Assembly (NCBI RefSeq): GCF_020405205.1
Contig: NZ_CP084469.1
Span: 1,488,001-1,552,000, forward strand
From: Natrinema salinisoli
GTDB taxonomy: Archaea; Halobacteriota; Halobacteria; Halobacteriales; Natrialbaceae
DNA length: 64,000 nucleotides
Direction: 5' to 3'
Made by a program: the position numbers and the translations under genes. The number at the start of each line of letters is the position of its first letter. Position 1 is the stretch's first letter. Positions 1 to 8,473 of this stretch are shown here, in pieces. The notes beneath the pieces were generated by a model. The model saw nothing but the letters and a program-made list of their open reading frames with translations, was not told the origin of the DNA and ran no database searches.

Positions 1-1
1 C

Positions 2-100
2 CAGCTCGATAGGCGAACGAACTACTACGCGATCACCGAATCCGGTCGACAGCAGATCGAAGAGCGACGGGAGTGGGAGGCACAGTACGTCGAATTTTAG
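2..100 (+). CDS. PadR-like regulator, C-terminal fragment
   Basis: The window opens inside a gene read in frame 2 and ending in TAG at 98-100. The 32 visible residues include TNYYAITESGRQQIEERREW, which resembles the C-terminal part of the winged-helix domain of haloarchaeal PadR-family transcription regulators (wing strand RTNYYAIT, then a basic and acidic helix). The 5' part lies outside the window, so the DNA-recognition helix, the effector and the operon cannot be judged. It points away from the polysaccharide locus only in the sense that it ends before it; the next gene starts about 200 bases later. Confidence 0.6.
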   Translation, partial: QLDRRTNYYAITESGRQQIEERREWEAQYVEF

Positions 101-204
101 CGCTGCGAACGCGACGGACTGACCTCCAGCGATCGGTGGCTCGCGTTCGTCTCCCCGTCTGCACGTCCGTCGAGCAGCCGCCGGTTCCTGTCGGTAACAC
201 GACC

Positions 205-213
205 ATAACAAAG
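205..213 (+). promoter_or_regulatory. ATAACAAAG motif upstream of DUF1616 gene
   Basis: Exact ATAACAAAG in the space between the PadR-like fragment and the DUF1616 gene, same strand as the gene, 90 nt before its ATG. It belongs to a set of identical or near-identical sites upstream of polysaccharide genes across the window. Function is inferred from recurrence and orientation only. Confidence 0.5.
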
Positions 214-303
214 AACGCGAGAGTACACCGATGGACCGAGAATGACAGTCGCTCTGTTCGCACGGAGATCGAACGCTGACCAGCGAGCGTCGGTGTATAA
301 TCG

Positions 304-1293
304 ATGAGCCATCGGCGAAATACCTGGATGGGGTTGAGCCTCGTTCGGCGGTATCCGATCGATCTCGCGGCCGTCTCGATCGGTGCGGTACTCGCGTACC
401 TGATCGTGACGTCGGTCGGACGTGAGAGCGGCCTCCGGCTCTTCGTGACGTTTCCGCTCGCCCTCTTTCTTCCCGGTTACGCACTCGTGTCGGCGCTGTT
501 CCCGGCAGGCGCACGCGATCCGGCGGAGACGCCGACCACGACTGCTGAGGGCCGCCCACGAGGAATCGACGTCACCGAGCGCGCCGGACTGGGGTTCGTT
601 CTGTCACTGGCGGTCATCCCTCTGGTCGTCATACTGCTGCCCCTCGCCGGAGTCGGGTTGACTGCGACGTCGATCGTAACGGTACTCAGCGTCGGGACGA
701 TCGTCGTCGCACAGGTCGGCGTCGTTCGACGGCTCCGAACGCCGGACAGCGAACGGTTTTCCGTCTCACCGGCCGTGGCTCTCGAGCGGCTCGTCGGCGA
801 CGACAACGCGCTCGCGACCGCGTCGACGGTGTTCCTCGTCCTGGCGATCGGGGCGGCGATCAGTGCGTTGTTCGTAGCCGTCCTGTTTCCCGTGTCGGCC
901 GGCGGGTTCAGCGAACTCGCGCTCTACAGCGAAAACGAGGCCGGCGAGGTCGTCGCCGGCGAACTTCCCAGCGAGATCGAGTCCGGGGAATCGATCCCCC
1001 TGACGATCGCGATCGAAAACCAGGAGGGGACCGACCGGGAGTACACGGTCGTCGTCCAGGAGCAGTTCCTCGAGGACGGGACGGTCGTCGAGCGCACGGA
1101 GTTACGGCGCATCGACGCGACGGTGTCGGACGGCGCGACGGGGACCGGAGAGCGATCGGTGACGCCGACGGCGGAGCCGGGTGACACGGTTCGGATCAGC
1201 GTGTTGCTCTACGACGGCGATCCGCCGACTTCCCCGACGAACGAGAACGCAGCCGAGGAGACCCATTTCTGGGTCACGGTGACCGAGGAGTGA
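304..1293 (+). CDS. DUF1616 membrane protein
   Basis: 329-residue integral membrane protein of the DUF1616 family, often found in haloarchaeal polysaccharide loci; molecular function unknown. Hydrophobic segments lie at roughly residues 18-38, 45-65, 97-142 (two helices) and 175-200. They are followed by a soluble C-terminal beta-rich part of about 125 residues, probably extracytoplasmic, with IPLTIAIENQEG and YTVVVQEQ strands and ending FWVTVTEE. A paralogue at 40818-42077 shares the segment ESIPFVIAVDN...YTVVVQEQRLEDG and carries an extra acidic tail. The ATG at 304 is the only start that precedes the first helix closely. It may be expressed alone: the next gene is convergent. Confidence 0.8.
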   Translation: MSHRRNTWMGLSLVRRYPIDLAAVSIGAVLAYLIVTSVGRESGLRLFVTFPLALFLPGYALVSALFPAGARDPAETPTTTAEGRPRGIDVTERAGLGFVLSLAVIPLVVILLPLAGVGLTATSIVTVLSVGTIVVAQVGVVRRLRTPDSERFSVSPAVALERLVGDDNALATASTVFLVLAIGAAISALFVAVLFPVSAGGFSELALYSENEAGEVVAGELPSEIESGESIPLTIAIENQEGTDREYTVVVQEQFLEDGTVVERTELRRIDATVSDGATGTGERSVTPTAEPGDTVRISVLLYDGDPPTSPTNENAAEETHFWVTVTEE

Positions 1294-1591
1294 GAGCGGG
1301 TCGCGACTCGCCAGCCGGAGTTCGTTCGACGGAGTCCGATTTCTTTCGCCCGCCACGGTGATCCTGTTCTCGAGGAGACGGCGGCGAACGTCGCGTTGTG
1401 GAGAGCGGTATCGGAATCACCGACAGTCAGTGCGAACCCGATCACACGGACGCGTCGGCGACGTGGAAACGGGTCGACCGAACGGAGCGGTCGCCAGACC
1501 GCTCGCACGGAACGGTGTCGAGGGATACCTCGGGAGGAGAGCGCCGGCTGCGGCAGGGAACAGGAGCGGCAGAACGCGGGAATCCGGTCGG

Positions 1592-2128
1592 CTATCGGCT
1601 CGCACGCTGGAACGGAAGCTGTAGCTCCGGACGCCGTGAGACGTGCTGTGCGACCGAGAGACCGAGGACGACGACACAGAGTGCGAGTGCAATGATCGGA
1701 GCCATGGCCGTCGTCAACGGTCCGATCGCGAACGCCGCCAGTCCGAACGCGACGCACCCGAGGACCGTCACGGCCGCGTACCGCCGATGCCACTGCGTTT
1801 GATCCTCGAGGTGGCGATCGAGATACGGTTCGAAGCGCTCCGTGCTCGGCAACAGCTCGATCTCGTGACCGTCCGGGTCCCAGTCGACGATACCGTGGTC
1901 CTCGAGCATGGGCAGGTGGGTCTGGTACAGCGAGATGTAGACCCGCCGTCGCTGTGTTCGGGTCACGTCGTCGATATCGGTGTCGTTCTCCCAGGCGGCG
2001 ACCTGTTCGACGAGCGGGGCGAGGTCGCAGGACCCGCCCTGCCGTTTCAGGAACTGGACCGTTCGCCGCCGGCGCGCATTGCTAAAGACATCGAACAGTT
2101 TGGCTTGCGTGAGTTCGCTGTCAGACAT
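1592..2128 (-). CDS. DUF7344 winged-helix membrane-linked regulator (left copy)
   Basis: 178 residues. The N-terminal half is a haloarchaeal winged-helix module of the DUF7344 type: LFDVFSNARRRRTVQFL, then LVEQVAAWEND and RRVYISLYQTHLPMLEDHGIV. The C-terminal part has two hydrophobic helices (about residues 120-160), so the DNA-binding domain is probably tethered to the membrane. A second copy at 53645-54241 has the same architecture, and the two stand near the two ends of the polysaccharide locus. It is transcribed away from the wbp-like operon, with a near-perfect inverted repeat about 80 nt upstream. Role as locus regulator is inference; no ligand or target is known from sequence. Confidence 0.78.
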   Translation of the reverse strand: MSDSELTQAKLFDVFSNARRRRTVQFLKRQGGSCDLAPLVEQVAAWENDTDIDDVTRTQRRRVYISLYQTHLPMLEDHGIVDWDPDGHEIELLPSTERFEPYLDRHLEDQTQWHRRYAAVTVLGCVAFGLAAFAIGPLTTAMAPIIALALCVVVLGLSVAQHVSRRPELQLPFQRASR

Positions 2129-2208
2129 GTGTGCTCTCGTCGTGTCGGATCGGCTCCCGGTCCCGTCCGACGGGTGTGGTCGGATTCCTCACAGCAGGGG
2201 ATGCCATC

Positions 2209-2230
2209 GTGTGACACTTTACTATCACAC
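2209..2230. promoter_or_regulatory. Inverted repeat, candidate operator
   Basis: Arms GTGTGACA and TATCACAC are separated by CTTTAC; the arms are complementary at 7 of 8 positions (outer six perfect). The site lies about 80 nt upstream of the DUF7344 start and contains the AT-rich centre of the region, so it could be an autoregulatory operator. Inferred from symmetry and position only. Confidence 0.4.
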
Positions 2231-2413
2231 TGCTACCCGTCCGAAAGCGAATTGTACCAGTTAGCACCCGTGACTGACGTCTCATACGAGGGTTTTCGGA
2301 TCTACCCCGGCGGGGACGCTCCGTCGCGGGCGTAAACGAGCGGGAGACGGCGGTCGCCGTCCGTTCGGCTCGGTGATACTGTAGTTCGTGGCTACGGACG
2401 CCACAGGCCGGGG

Positions 2414-2422
2414 ATAACAAAG
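2414..2422 (+). promoter_or_regulatory. ATAACAAAG motif upstream of sugar-nucleotide operon
   Basis: Exact ATAACAAAG, same strand as the operon starting at 2596 and 173 nt before its ATG. If it is a core promoter element, the transcript would have a leader of about 150 nt; if an operator, the distance is unconstrained. Confidence 0.5.
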
Positions 2423-2595
2423 CCTCGTTACCGGCTGTTTGAGCACGACTGCCCACGCGGGTATCGATTCACTATGAAACGAATACGGGACGGACCACGA
2501 GATGAATTACCGGTTCGAACGGACGCGACGGGCCGTCGTCGCGGTCGAGCGAGCGAGAACAGGGGACCCTCGCCGGACGAAAGAGGTGAGAGCCG

Positions 2596-3186
2596 ATGAG
2601 CGAAGCGGTCCGTGAGGTGATACGCGGCGACGGTTGTCTGATCGACGACGACGCAACGGTCGGCTACGGCGAGTTCGACGACCCGACTCGGATCGGCGAC
2701 GACGCGACGATCAGGGCCGGGTCGATCGTCTACGGCGACGTGACGATCGGCGACGGGTTCGCGACCGGCCACGACGTGCTGGTTCGCGAGGGGACGACGA
2801 TCGGCGACGGCGTCCTCGTCGGAACGAAGACGGTCATCGACGGGGAGACGACGATCGGCGACAACGTCAGCCTCCAGACGTCCGTCTACGTCCCGACGCA
2901 GACGACGATCGGGAGCAACGTCTTCGTCGGCCCGGGGGCGGTGTTGACCAACGACGAGTACCCCGTCCGAACCGACGACGGACTCGAGGGGCCGACGATC
3001 GAGGACGGCGCATCGATCGGTGCGAACGCGACGCTGTTGCCGGGCGTCACCGTCGGCGAGAACGCGTTCGTCGCGGCCGGTGCCGTCGTCACCGAGGACG
3101 TCCCGGCCGACAGTCTGGCCGTCGGGACGCCTGCCACCGTCCAGGACTTACCCGAGCCGCTCGAGGGGGCGAACCAGCTCGCATGA
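2596..3186 (+). CDS. Hexapeptide-repeat N-acyltransferase (WbpD-like)
   Basis: 196 residues made almost entirely of left-handed beta-helix hexapeptide repeats (IGDDATIRAG, VTIGDGFATGHDVLV, TTIGDNVSLQTSVYV, IGANATLLPGVTVGENAFVAAGAVVTEDVP). This is the fold of trimeric acyl-CoA-dependent sugar N-acetyltransferases. It is the first gene of a five-gene operon and overlaps the next gene by ATGA. Beside an aminotransferase, a Gfo/Idh/MocA dehydrogenase and a nucleotide-sugar 6-dehydrogenase, the likely job is acetylation of the 3-amino group of UDP-2-acetamido-3-amino-2,3-dideoxy-glucuronic acid, as WbpD does in Pseudomonas. The fold is clear; the substrate is inferred from context. Confidence 0.82.
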   Translation: MSEAVREVIRGDGCLIDDDATVGYGEFDDPTRIGDDATIRAGSIVYGDVTIGDGFATGHDVLVREGTTIGDGVLVGTKTVIDGETTIGDNVSLQTSVYVPTQTTIGSNVFVGPGAVLTNDEYPVRTDDGLEGPTIEDGASIGANATLLPGVTVGENAFVAAGAVVTEDVPADSLAVGTPATVQDLPEPLEGANQLA

Positions 3187-4412
3187 CCGAACCGAATCCA
3201 GAGACCGACGGCGGTATCGATTCCGGTGGCGGTTCCGAGTCCGGCACTGACGCCGGTGTGGGTACCGACGGGACGGACAGCGAGCTCGGATCGAACGGAG
3301 AGCCGACGCCGGTTCCGATCGCTGATCCGGAGCTCAGTGCCGACGCGATCGAACGGGTCGAATCCGTGCTCGAGAGCGACCGGCTCGCCGACGGGCCGGA
3401 AGTGAGAGCGTTCGAGGACGAGTTCGCGACCTACTGTGGTGCCGACGAGGGAGTCGCGACGGCGAACGGAACGACCGCGCTCCACGCCGCGCTCGAGGCG
3501 CTCGGCGTCCAAGACGGTGACGCGGTGATCACCTCGCCGTTTTCGTTCGTGGCGAGCGCGAACGCGATTCGACTGGCCGGCGGGACGCCGGTCTTCGCCG
3601 ATATCGATCCCGAGACGTACACCCTGGACCCGGACGCCGTCGAGCGAGTACTCGAGGAGCGAGACGACATCGTCGGTATCCTTCCCGTCCACCTCTACGG
3701 GCTGCCCGCCGACATGCCCGCGCTGTGTGCCCTGGCGGACGAACGCGATCTGTTCGTGGTCGAAGACGCGTGTCAGGCCCACGGAGCGGCGATCGACGGC
3801 ACTCGAGTCGGCGGGTTCGGCGACGCCGCGTGCTTCTCGTTCTATCCCACGAAGAACATGACGACCGGCGAGGGCGGAATGATCGTCACCGATCGGGACG
3901 ATATCGCCGACCGAACCGCGAGCTACGTCAATCACGGCCGGGACACGAGCGGCACCGGGGGATACGACCACGTCGATCTCGGCCACAACTACCGACTGAC
4001 GAGCGTCGCCGCGGCGATCGGCCGCGTCCAACTCGAGCGGCTGTCGCAGTTCAACCGCGCTCGGCGGGAGAACGCCGCCGTGTACGACGACCGGTTCGCC
4101 GACCTCCCGCTCGAAACGCCGACGGTGCCGGCGGGCTCTCGACACGTCTACCATCAGTATACGGTTCGGACGGACGACCGGGACGGGCTCGAGACGACCC
4201 TCTCGGAACGGGAGGTCGGAACCGGCGTCTACTACGAGACGCCGATCCACCGCCTGCCGGCCTACGAAACGGTCAGCACGGCCGCGGCGACGCTACCCCG
4301 AGCCGAACGGGCGGCCGACGAAGTCCTCTCGCTCCCCGTCCATCCCGGGCTCTCCGAGCGCGACCGACGGATCGTCGTCGAAGCAGTGTGCGATCACTTT
4401 GCCAGTCAATGA
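3183..4412 (+). CDS. DegT/DnrJ/EryC1 sugar aminotransferase (WbpE-like)
   Basis: 409-residue PLP-dependent sugar aminotransferase. I chose ATG 3183, which overlaps the previous stop as ATGA, rather than the longer open frame upstream, because that frame is only a shadow of the acyltransferase gene. The first 45 residues are a Gly/Asp/Ser-rich tail. The DegT fold follows, with substrate loop ATANGTTALHAAL, VVEDACQAHGA (PLP-ring Asp) and FYPTKNMTTGEGG, whose Lys224 should form the Schiff base. C-terminal YETPIHRLPAY and SLPVHPGLS are typical of the family. Expected reaction: transfer of an amino group from glutamate to the 3-keto sugar made by the next gene product. Confidence 0.88.
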   Translation: MTEPNPETDGGIDSGGGSESGTDAGVGTDGTDSELGSNGEPTPVPIADPELSADAIERVESVLESDRLADGPEVRAFEDEFATYCGADEGVATANGTTALHAALEALGVQDGDAVITSPFSFVASANAIRLAGGTPVFADIDPETYTLDPDAVERVLEERDDIVGILPVHLYGLPADMPALCALADERDLFVVEDACQAHGAAIDGTRVGGFGDAACFSFYPTKNMTTGEGGMIVTDRDDIADRTASYVNHGRDTSGTGGYDHVDLGHNYRLTSVAAAIGRVQLERLSQFNRARRENAAVYDDRFADLPLETPTVPAGSRHVYHQYTVRTDDRDGLETTLSEREVGTGVYYETPIHRLPAYETVSTAAATLPRAERAADEVLSLPVHPGLSERDRRIVVEAVCDHFASQ

Positions 4413-5434
4413 CTACGAACCGTAGGACGAACACAACGACCGAAGAACCGATTCGGGCCGGTGTCATCGGCGTCGGCTCGATGGGACAGAACCACGCCCG
4501 CGTCTACGGCGAACTACCGACCGTCGACCTCGTCGGTGTCACGGACCGTGACGACGAGATCGCCCGGAACGTCGCCCGCGAGCACGGAACCGAGCCAGTC
4601 GGACTCGAGGCGCTGCTCGATCGGTGCGATCTCGTCACGGTGGCCGTCCCGACCGGAGCCCACTACGAGACGGTTTCGACCTGCCTCGACGCGGGCGTCC
4701 ACGTCCTCGTCGAGAAGCCGATCGCCGGGACCGTCGAGGAGGGGCAGCAGCTGGCCGAGCACGCCCGCGAGGCCGGGCTGGTGTTGCAAGTCGGTCACAT
4801 CGAACGGTTCAATCCGGCAGTCCAGACGGTCGAAGATCTGATCGGCGACCTGGACGTGATCGGCGTCGAAGCCGAGCGGCTCGGCCCGCCGGTCGACCGG
4901 ACGGCACCGGGCAACGTCATCTACGACCTGATGGTTCACGACGTCGATATCGTCGGGTCGATACTCGACGCGAAACCGCGATCGATCGCCGCGATGGGAA
5001 CCGACGACGGGCAGTACGCCACCGCGACGATCGAGTACGGCGACGTCGTCGCGACGGTGACCGCGAGCCGCGTCACCCAGAAGAAGGTGCGAAAGCTCAC
5101 CGTCACCGCCCGCGACTGCCTCCTCGAGGTGGACTACCTCGAGCAGTCGGTGTTGATCCACCGCGATTCCTACCCCGAATACCTCTCGGGCGACGGCCAG
5201 CCCCGCTACCGCCACGAGAGCGTCGTCGAACGCCCCCACGTCGACACCGGCGAACCGCTGCGATACGAGCTCGAGTCGTTCGTCTCGGCGGTTCGATCCG
5301 GCTCGGAACCGGTCGTCACCGCCGAGGACGGCATTCAGGCGCTCGAGACGGTCCAGTTGATCGACCGGCTCGCGACGGGGCCGACGGACGACGGCGAGGA
5401 CGATCCGTCTCGGGAACCGGAGGTGGAAGCCTGA
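4409..5434 (+). CDS. Gfo/Idh/MocA UDP-sugar 3-dehydrogenase (WbpB-like)
   Basis: 341 residues, starting at ATG 4409, which overlaps the preceding TGA. The N-terminal Rossmann domain has GVIGVGSMGQNHARVY (about residues 18-33) and the family signature VEKPIAGTVEEG (Lys103). The C-terminal sheet domain contains VIYDLMVHDVDIV, with the His near the active site. In this operon the best role is NAD-dependent oxidation of C3 of a UDP-2-acetamido sugar acid, giving the keto substrate for the aminotransferase. Two more distant Gfo/Idh/MocA proteins occur at 13521 and 51948, so the family name alone does not give specificity; the operon does. Confidence 0.85.
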   Translation: MTTNRRTNTTTEEPIRAGVIGVGSMGQNHARVYGELPTVDLVGVTDRDDEIARNVAREHGTEPVGLEALLDRCDLVTVAVPTGAHYETVSTCLDAGVHVLVEKPIAGTVEEGQQLAEHAREAGLVLQVGHIERFNPAVQTVEDLIGDLDVIGVEAERLGPPVDRTAPGNVIYDLMVHDVDIVGSILDAKPRSIAAMGTDDGQYATATIEYGDVVATVTASRVTQKKVRKLTVTARDCLLEVDYLEQSVLIHRDSYPEYLSGDGQPRYRHESVVERPHVDTGEPLRYELESFVSAVRSGSEPVVTAEDGIQALETVQLIDRLATGPTDDGEDDPSREPEVEA

Positions 5435-6951
5435 TGCCCGGAGGTTCGAACGGTCGAACTGACGGAAGCGACGAAACCGACGAAATCGATTCCCGGGCGG
5501 CGTCCGGGCTGTACGGCTCGAGCCGGTCGGAACGCCGACAGCGCGACCGGTTGACGAACGGCGAGCTCCCGGTCGCGGTCTACGGACTCGGCAAGATGGG
5601 ACTCCCGCTCGCGGCCGTCTACGCCGAGACGACGGGCAACGCGATCGGCGTCGACGTCGACCCCGCAGTCGTCGACGCGGTTGCCGACGGCGAGAGTCAC
5701 GTCGTGGGGGAGCCTGGACTCGACGAGCTCGTCGCCGAACAGGTCGACGCCGGTCGGCTCACGGCGACGACGGACGGGACGGAAGCGGCCGAGACGGCAC
5801 GAATCCACGTCATCATCGTTCCGACGCTGCTGGATGACGACGACCAACCGGACCTCTCGACGGTCGAATCCGTCGTCGACGATATCGCGGCCGGCCTCGC
5901 TCCCGGCGACCTGGTGATCGCGGAATCGACGCTCCCGCCGGGGACCTGTCGCGACGTCCTCGAGCCACACCTCGCGGCCGAAAGCGACCTCTCGCCCGAC
6001 GAGTTCGGGCTCGCGTTCTGTCCGGAACGGACGTCGTCGGGGACGGCGCTGCGGGACATCCGCGGCCGGTACCCGAAGGTCGTCGGCGGCGTCGACGACG
6101 AGAGTACGCGAGCCGCAGCGATAGTCTACGGCGAACTCTCGGACAACGACGTTCACGCGGTTTCCGACGCGACGACGGCGGAAGCCGTCAAGGTGTTCGA
6201 GGGGATCTACCGCGACGTCAACATCGGCCTCGCGAACGAGCTGGGTCGACTCGCCGACGAGCTCGGAATCTCCGTCCGCGAGGCGATCGACACGGCCAAC
6301 GACCTCCCGATGTGTCAGTTACACGACCCGGGCCCCGGCGTCGGCGGTCACTGTATTCCCTACTACCCGCACTTCCTGCTCGACCGGACCGACGAACCGA
6401 TGCACGTGACGCGGACGGCTCGCCGGGTCAACGACGAGATGCCGTCAGTCGTCGTCGAGCGGCTCGAGCGGGAACTCGAACGCGTCGACACCGACCTCGC
6501 TGACGCCTCTGTCGTCGTCCTCGGGATAACGTATCGCCCCGGCGTCGAGGAAACCCGCGCCTCGCCCGCGATCGACGTCATCGACGCGCTGCACGAGCGG
6601 GGGGCGGCCGTCGCGGGCGTCGACCCGCTCGTCGATCCGGCCGACTACGGCGCGCGGCCGGTCGCGACGGACGACCTGACCGAGGAGGCGTTCGACGCCG
6701 CCGTGATAGTCACTCCCCACGAGGCGTTCGACCGAATCGACTGGGACGCCCTCGAGCCCACGGTCGTCGTCGACGGACGGGACGCGGTCGATCTCTCGGA
6801 GACGGCACATCGCGAGTACGCCTTCGCGGGCTCGAGCGACGGCCGGCCGCCGCGTCGTGAGCGAACCCCCGTTTCGGAGACGGAGACCGGATCGACACCG
6901 GCGGACGGCGAACCGACGCCTCGGCGGACGGACGGTGGAAACGATGTATAA
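5434..6951 (+). CDS. Nucleotide-sugar 6-dehydrogenase (WbpA/WecC-like)
   Basis: 505 residues; ATG 5434 overlaps the previous stop as TGATG. UDP-glucose/GDP-mannose dehydrogenase family: N-terminal Rossmann motif VAVYGLGKMGLPLA (residues 47-60), central AEAVKVFEGIYRDVNIGLANE, catalytic Cys307 in GPGVGGHCIPYYP, and C-terminal GITYRPGVEETRASPA. It should oxidise C6 of a UDP-N-acetyl-hexosamine to the uronic acid with two NAD+. N- and C-terminal extensions of about 40 residues each are acidic or polar and probably disordered. Its place in the operon suggests UDP-GlcNAc to UDP-GlcNAcA as the first step of a diacetamido-uronic acid route. A WecC role on UDP-ManNAc is the main alternative. Confidence 0.88.
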   Translation: MPGGSNGRTDGSDETDEIDSRAASGLYGSSRSERRQRDRLTNGELPVAVYGLGKMGLPLAAVYAETTGNAIGVDVDPAVVDAVADGESHVVGEPGLDELVAEQVDAGRLTATTDGTEAAETARIHVIIVPTLLDDDDQPDLSTVESVVDDIAAGLAPGDLVIAESTLPPGTCRDVLEPHLAAESDLSPDEFGLAFCPERTSSGTALRDIRGRYPKVVGGVDDESTRAAAIVYGELSDNDVHAVSDATTAEAVKVFEGIYRDVNIGLANELGRLADELGISVREAIDTANDLPMCQLHDPGPGVGGHCIPYYPHFLLDRTDEPMHVTRTARRVNDEMPSVVVERLERELERVDTDLADASVVVLGITYRPGVEETRASPAIDVIDALHERGAAVAGVDPLVDPADYGARPVATDDLTEEAFDAAVIVTPHEAFDRIDWDALEPTVVVDGRDAVDLSETAHREYAFAGSSDGRPPRRERTPVSETETGSTPADGEPTPRRTDGGNDV

Positions 6952-8029
6952 GGGAAAACGGATCGGCGTCGTCGTGACGGCCTACGACGAGGCGGCGTTC
7001 GTCGGTCGCGTCATCGAGACGGTCCCGGACTTCGTCGATCGGATCTACGCCGTCGACGACGGTTCGCCGGACGAGAGCTGGGACGTGATCCGACGCGTCG
7101 CCGAGACCATCAACGAAACCGCGGCCGATGGAGACACCGAACCGGCTCTCACGGTGGCCGACGGGGGAGACGACCGGCGCGTCGTCCCGATTCGCCACGA
7201 GGAGAATCACGGCTACGGCGCGGCCGTCAAGACGGGCTACCGTCGTGCCGTCGACGACGAGATCGACGTCGTCGCCGTCATGAACGGCGACGGACAGATG
7301 GATCCCGCGATTCTCGATCGGATCATCGACCCCGTGGTTACCGGCGAGGCCGACTACGCCAAGGGGAACCGACTCCTCCATCCCGAGGACCGCGAGGACA
7401 TGTCGCGGTTCCGGTTCGTCGGAAACGCCATGCTCACCGGCCTCTCGAAGTTCGCCTCGGGCTACTGGTCGATCGGGGACCCCCAGAACGGGTATACGGC
7501 CATCTCGCGGGAGGCGATCGAGTGGCTCGACCTCGAGTCGATCACCGATCAGTACGGCTTCCTCAATCACCTCCTGACGCATCTCAACGTCGCGGGGTAT
7601 CGGGTCGCGGACGTGCCGATGTCGGCCGTCTACGGCGACGAGGAGAGCAGTATCAAGTACGTGCCGTTCGTCCGGTTCGTCTCGCTGCTGTTGCTCCAGA
7701 GTTTCTGCTGGCGGCTGAAGACTCGGTATCTCGTTCAGTCGTTCAATCCGGCGGTCGTCTTCTACGGGACGGCCGCCCTGGGTCTCGCCGGCGGGCTGTC
7801 GGGAATCGTCGGCTCGCTCGGCCGGGCGGCGCGAGGCGAGGACGGCATCGCGGGTGTGGCCGCCTCGTTCGTCGCCGCGTTGCTCGGTCTCGTCTCCCTC
7901 GGCACCGCGATCCGGCTCGACGCCGAGGCGAACGAACCCCTCGAGGTCCAGTCGGTCGATCGCACTGGAGCGGCGAAACGGGAGCGAGAGCAGGAGGATC
8001 GAACGGCAGCACACCCGGGCTCACGGTAA
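6944..8029 (+). CDS. GT2 glycosyltransferase with C-terminal membrane helices
   Basis: 361 residues. The start ATG 6944 overlaps the previous gene by 8 nt and begins MYKGKRIGVVVTAYDEAAF, the usual first strand of a GT-A fold. Motifs: YAVDDGSPDES (nucleotide binding), HGYGAAVKTGYRRA, and the metal-binding MNGDGQMDP. After residue 250 come hydrophobic segments (VSLLLLQSFCW; VVFYGTAALGLAGGLSGIVG; VAASFVAALLGLVSLGTAI), which place it on the cytoplasmic face of the membrane. It resembles dolichyl-phosphate mannose synthase-like GT2 enzymes, so the acceptor may be a dolichyl phosphate lipid. As last gene of the operon it may transfer the sugar made by the preceding four enzymes. Confidence 0.85.
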   Translation: MYKGKRIGVVVTAYDEAAFVGRVIETVPDFVDRIYAVDDGSPDESWDVIRRVAETINETAADGDTEPALTVADGGDDRRVVPIRHEENHGYGAAVKTGYRRAVDDEIDVVAVMNGDGQMDPAILDRIIDPVVTGEADYAKGNRLLHPEDREDMSRFRFVGNAMLTGLSKFASGYWSIGDPQNGYTAISREAIEWLDLESITDQYGFLNHLLTHLNVAGYRVADVPMSAVYGDEESSIKYVPFVRFVSLLLLQSFCWRLKTRYLVQSFNPAVVFYGTAALGLAGGLSGIVGSLGRAARGEDGIAGVAASFVAALLGLVSLGTAIRLDAEANEPLEVQSVDRTGAAKREREQEDRTAAHPGSR

Positions 8030-8156
8030 CGCCGGGCTCGGGGACCGCAACGTCGTTCGAACCGCGTCGCGTTCTCGCGACGACCGGCGACGGTACATGC
8101 GATTTCTGCCGACGGTGGCGAACGGGACGATATCGACTCCGGAACGGACAGCGGAC

Positions 8157-8363
8157 TCACTCGATGGAGTACGTGACGATGTCCTCGCTCTCGCAGGCGG
8201 GACACCGATTCGTTCCGGCCGAGACGTTCGTTCCGCAGTTTCGACACTCGTAGACGACCGTGACTGAGGGGACGCCGTCGCCGTCTTCCGAAGCGGATTC
8301 GGGAGTGTTCGCCGCGGTATTTCGACCGGGTAACAGTTCACTGAGGAGTGTGGAGAGACTCAT
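8157..8363 (-). CDS. Small zinc-ribbon protein
   Basis: 68 residues. Starting from the ATG at 8363, it has a polar N-terminal half and a C-terminal zinc ribbon: YECRNCGTNVSAG followed by NRCPACESEDIVTYSIE, with four Cys in two CxxC pairs. A longer upstream reading has low-complexity Arg-rich sequence and was not used. Such small zinc-ribbon proteins are common in haloarchaea and mostly uncharacterised. It lies tail to tail with the GT2 operon, downstream of a DUF354 gene on the same strand (111 nt gap). Confidence 0.7.
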   Translation of the reverse strand: MSLSTLLSELLPGRNTAANTPESASEDGDGVPSVTVVYECRNCGTNVSAGTNRCPACESEDIVTYSIE

Positions 8364-8473
8364 AGAACGGGGGCTTGTCGGACCTTTTCCGGATACGAAT
8401 AAAAGTGTTTCGTGAGCAACGAGACGACAGTCGTGTCGGTGAGACGGTATCGGCGCGAAGAGCGAACGATCCC

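Larger units (their letters stand above)
2129..2595. other. Divergent regulatory region, no gene
   Basis: 467 bases between the divergent DUF7344 gene and the sugar-nucleotide operon. It holds an inverted repeat (2209-2230) and an ATAACAAAG site (2414-2422). I found no convincing gene on either strand. Confidence 0.6.

Noticed and set aside
2634-3182. Long upstream extension of the aminotransferase reading frame
   Set aside because: Arg/Asp-rich shadow of the acyltransferase gene; the ATGA overlap at 3183 gives a normal start.
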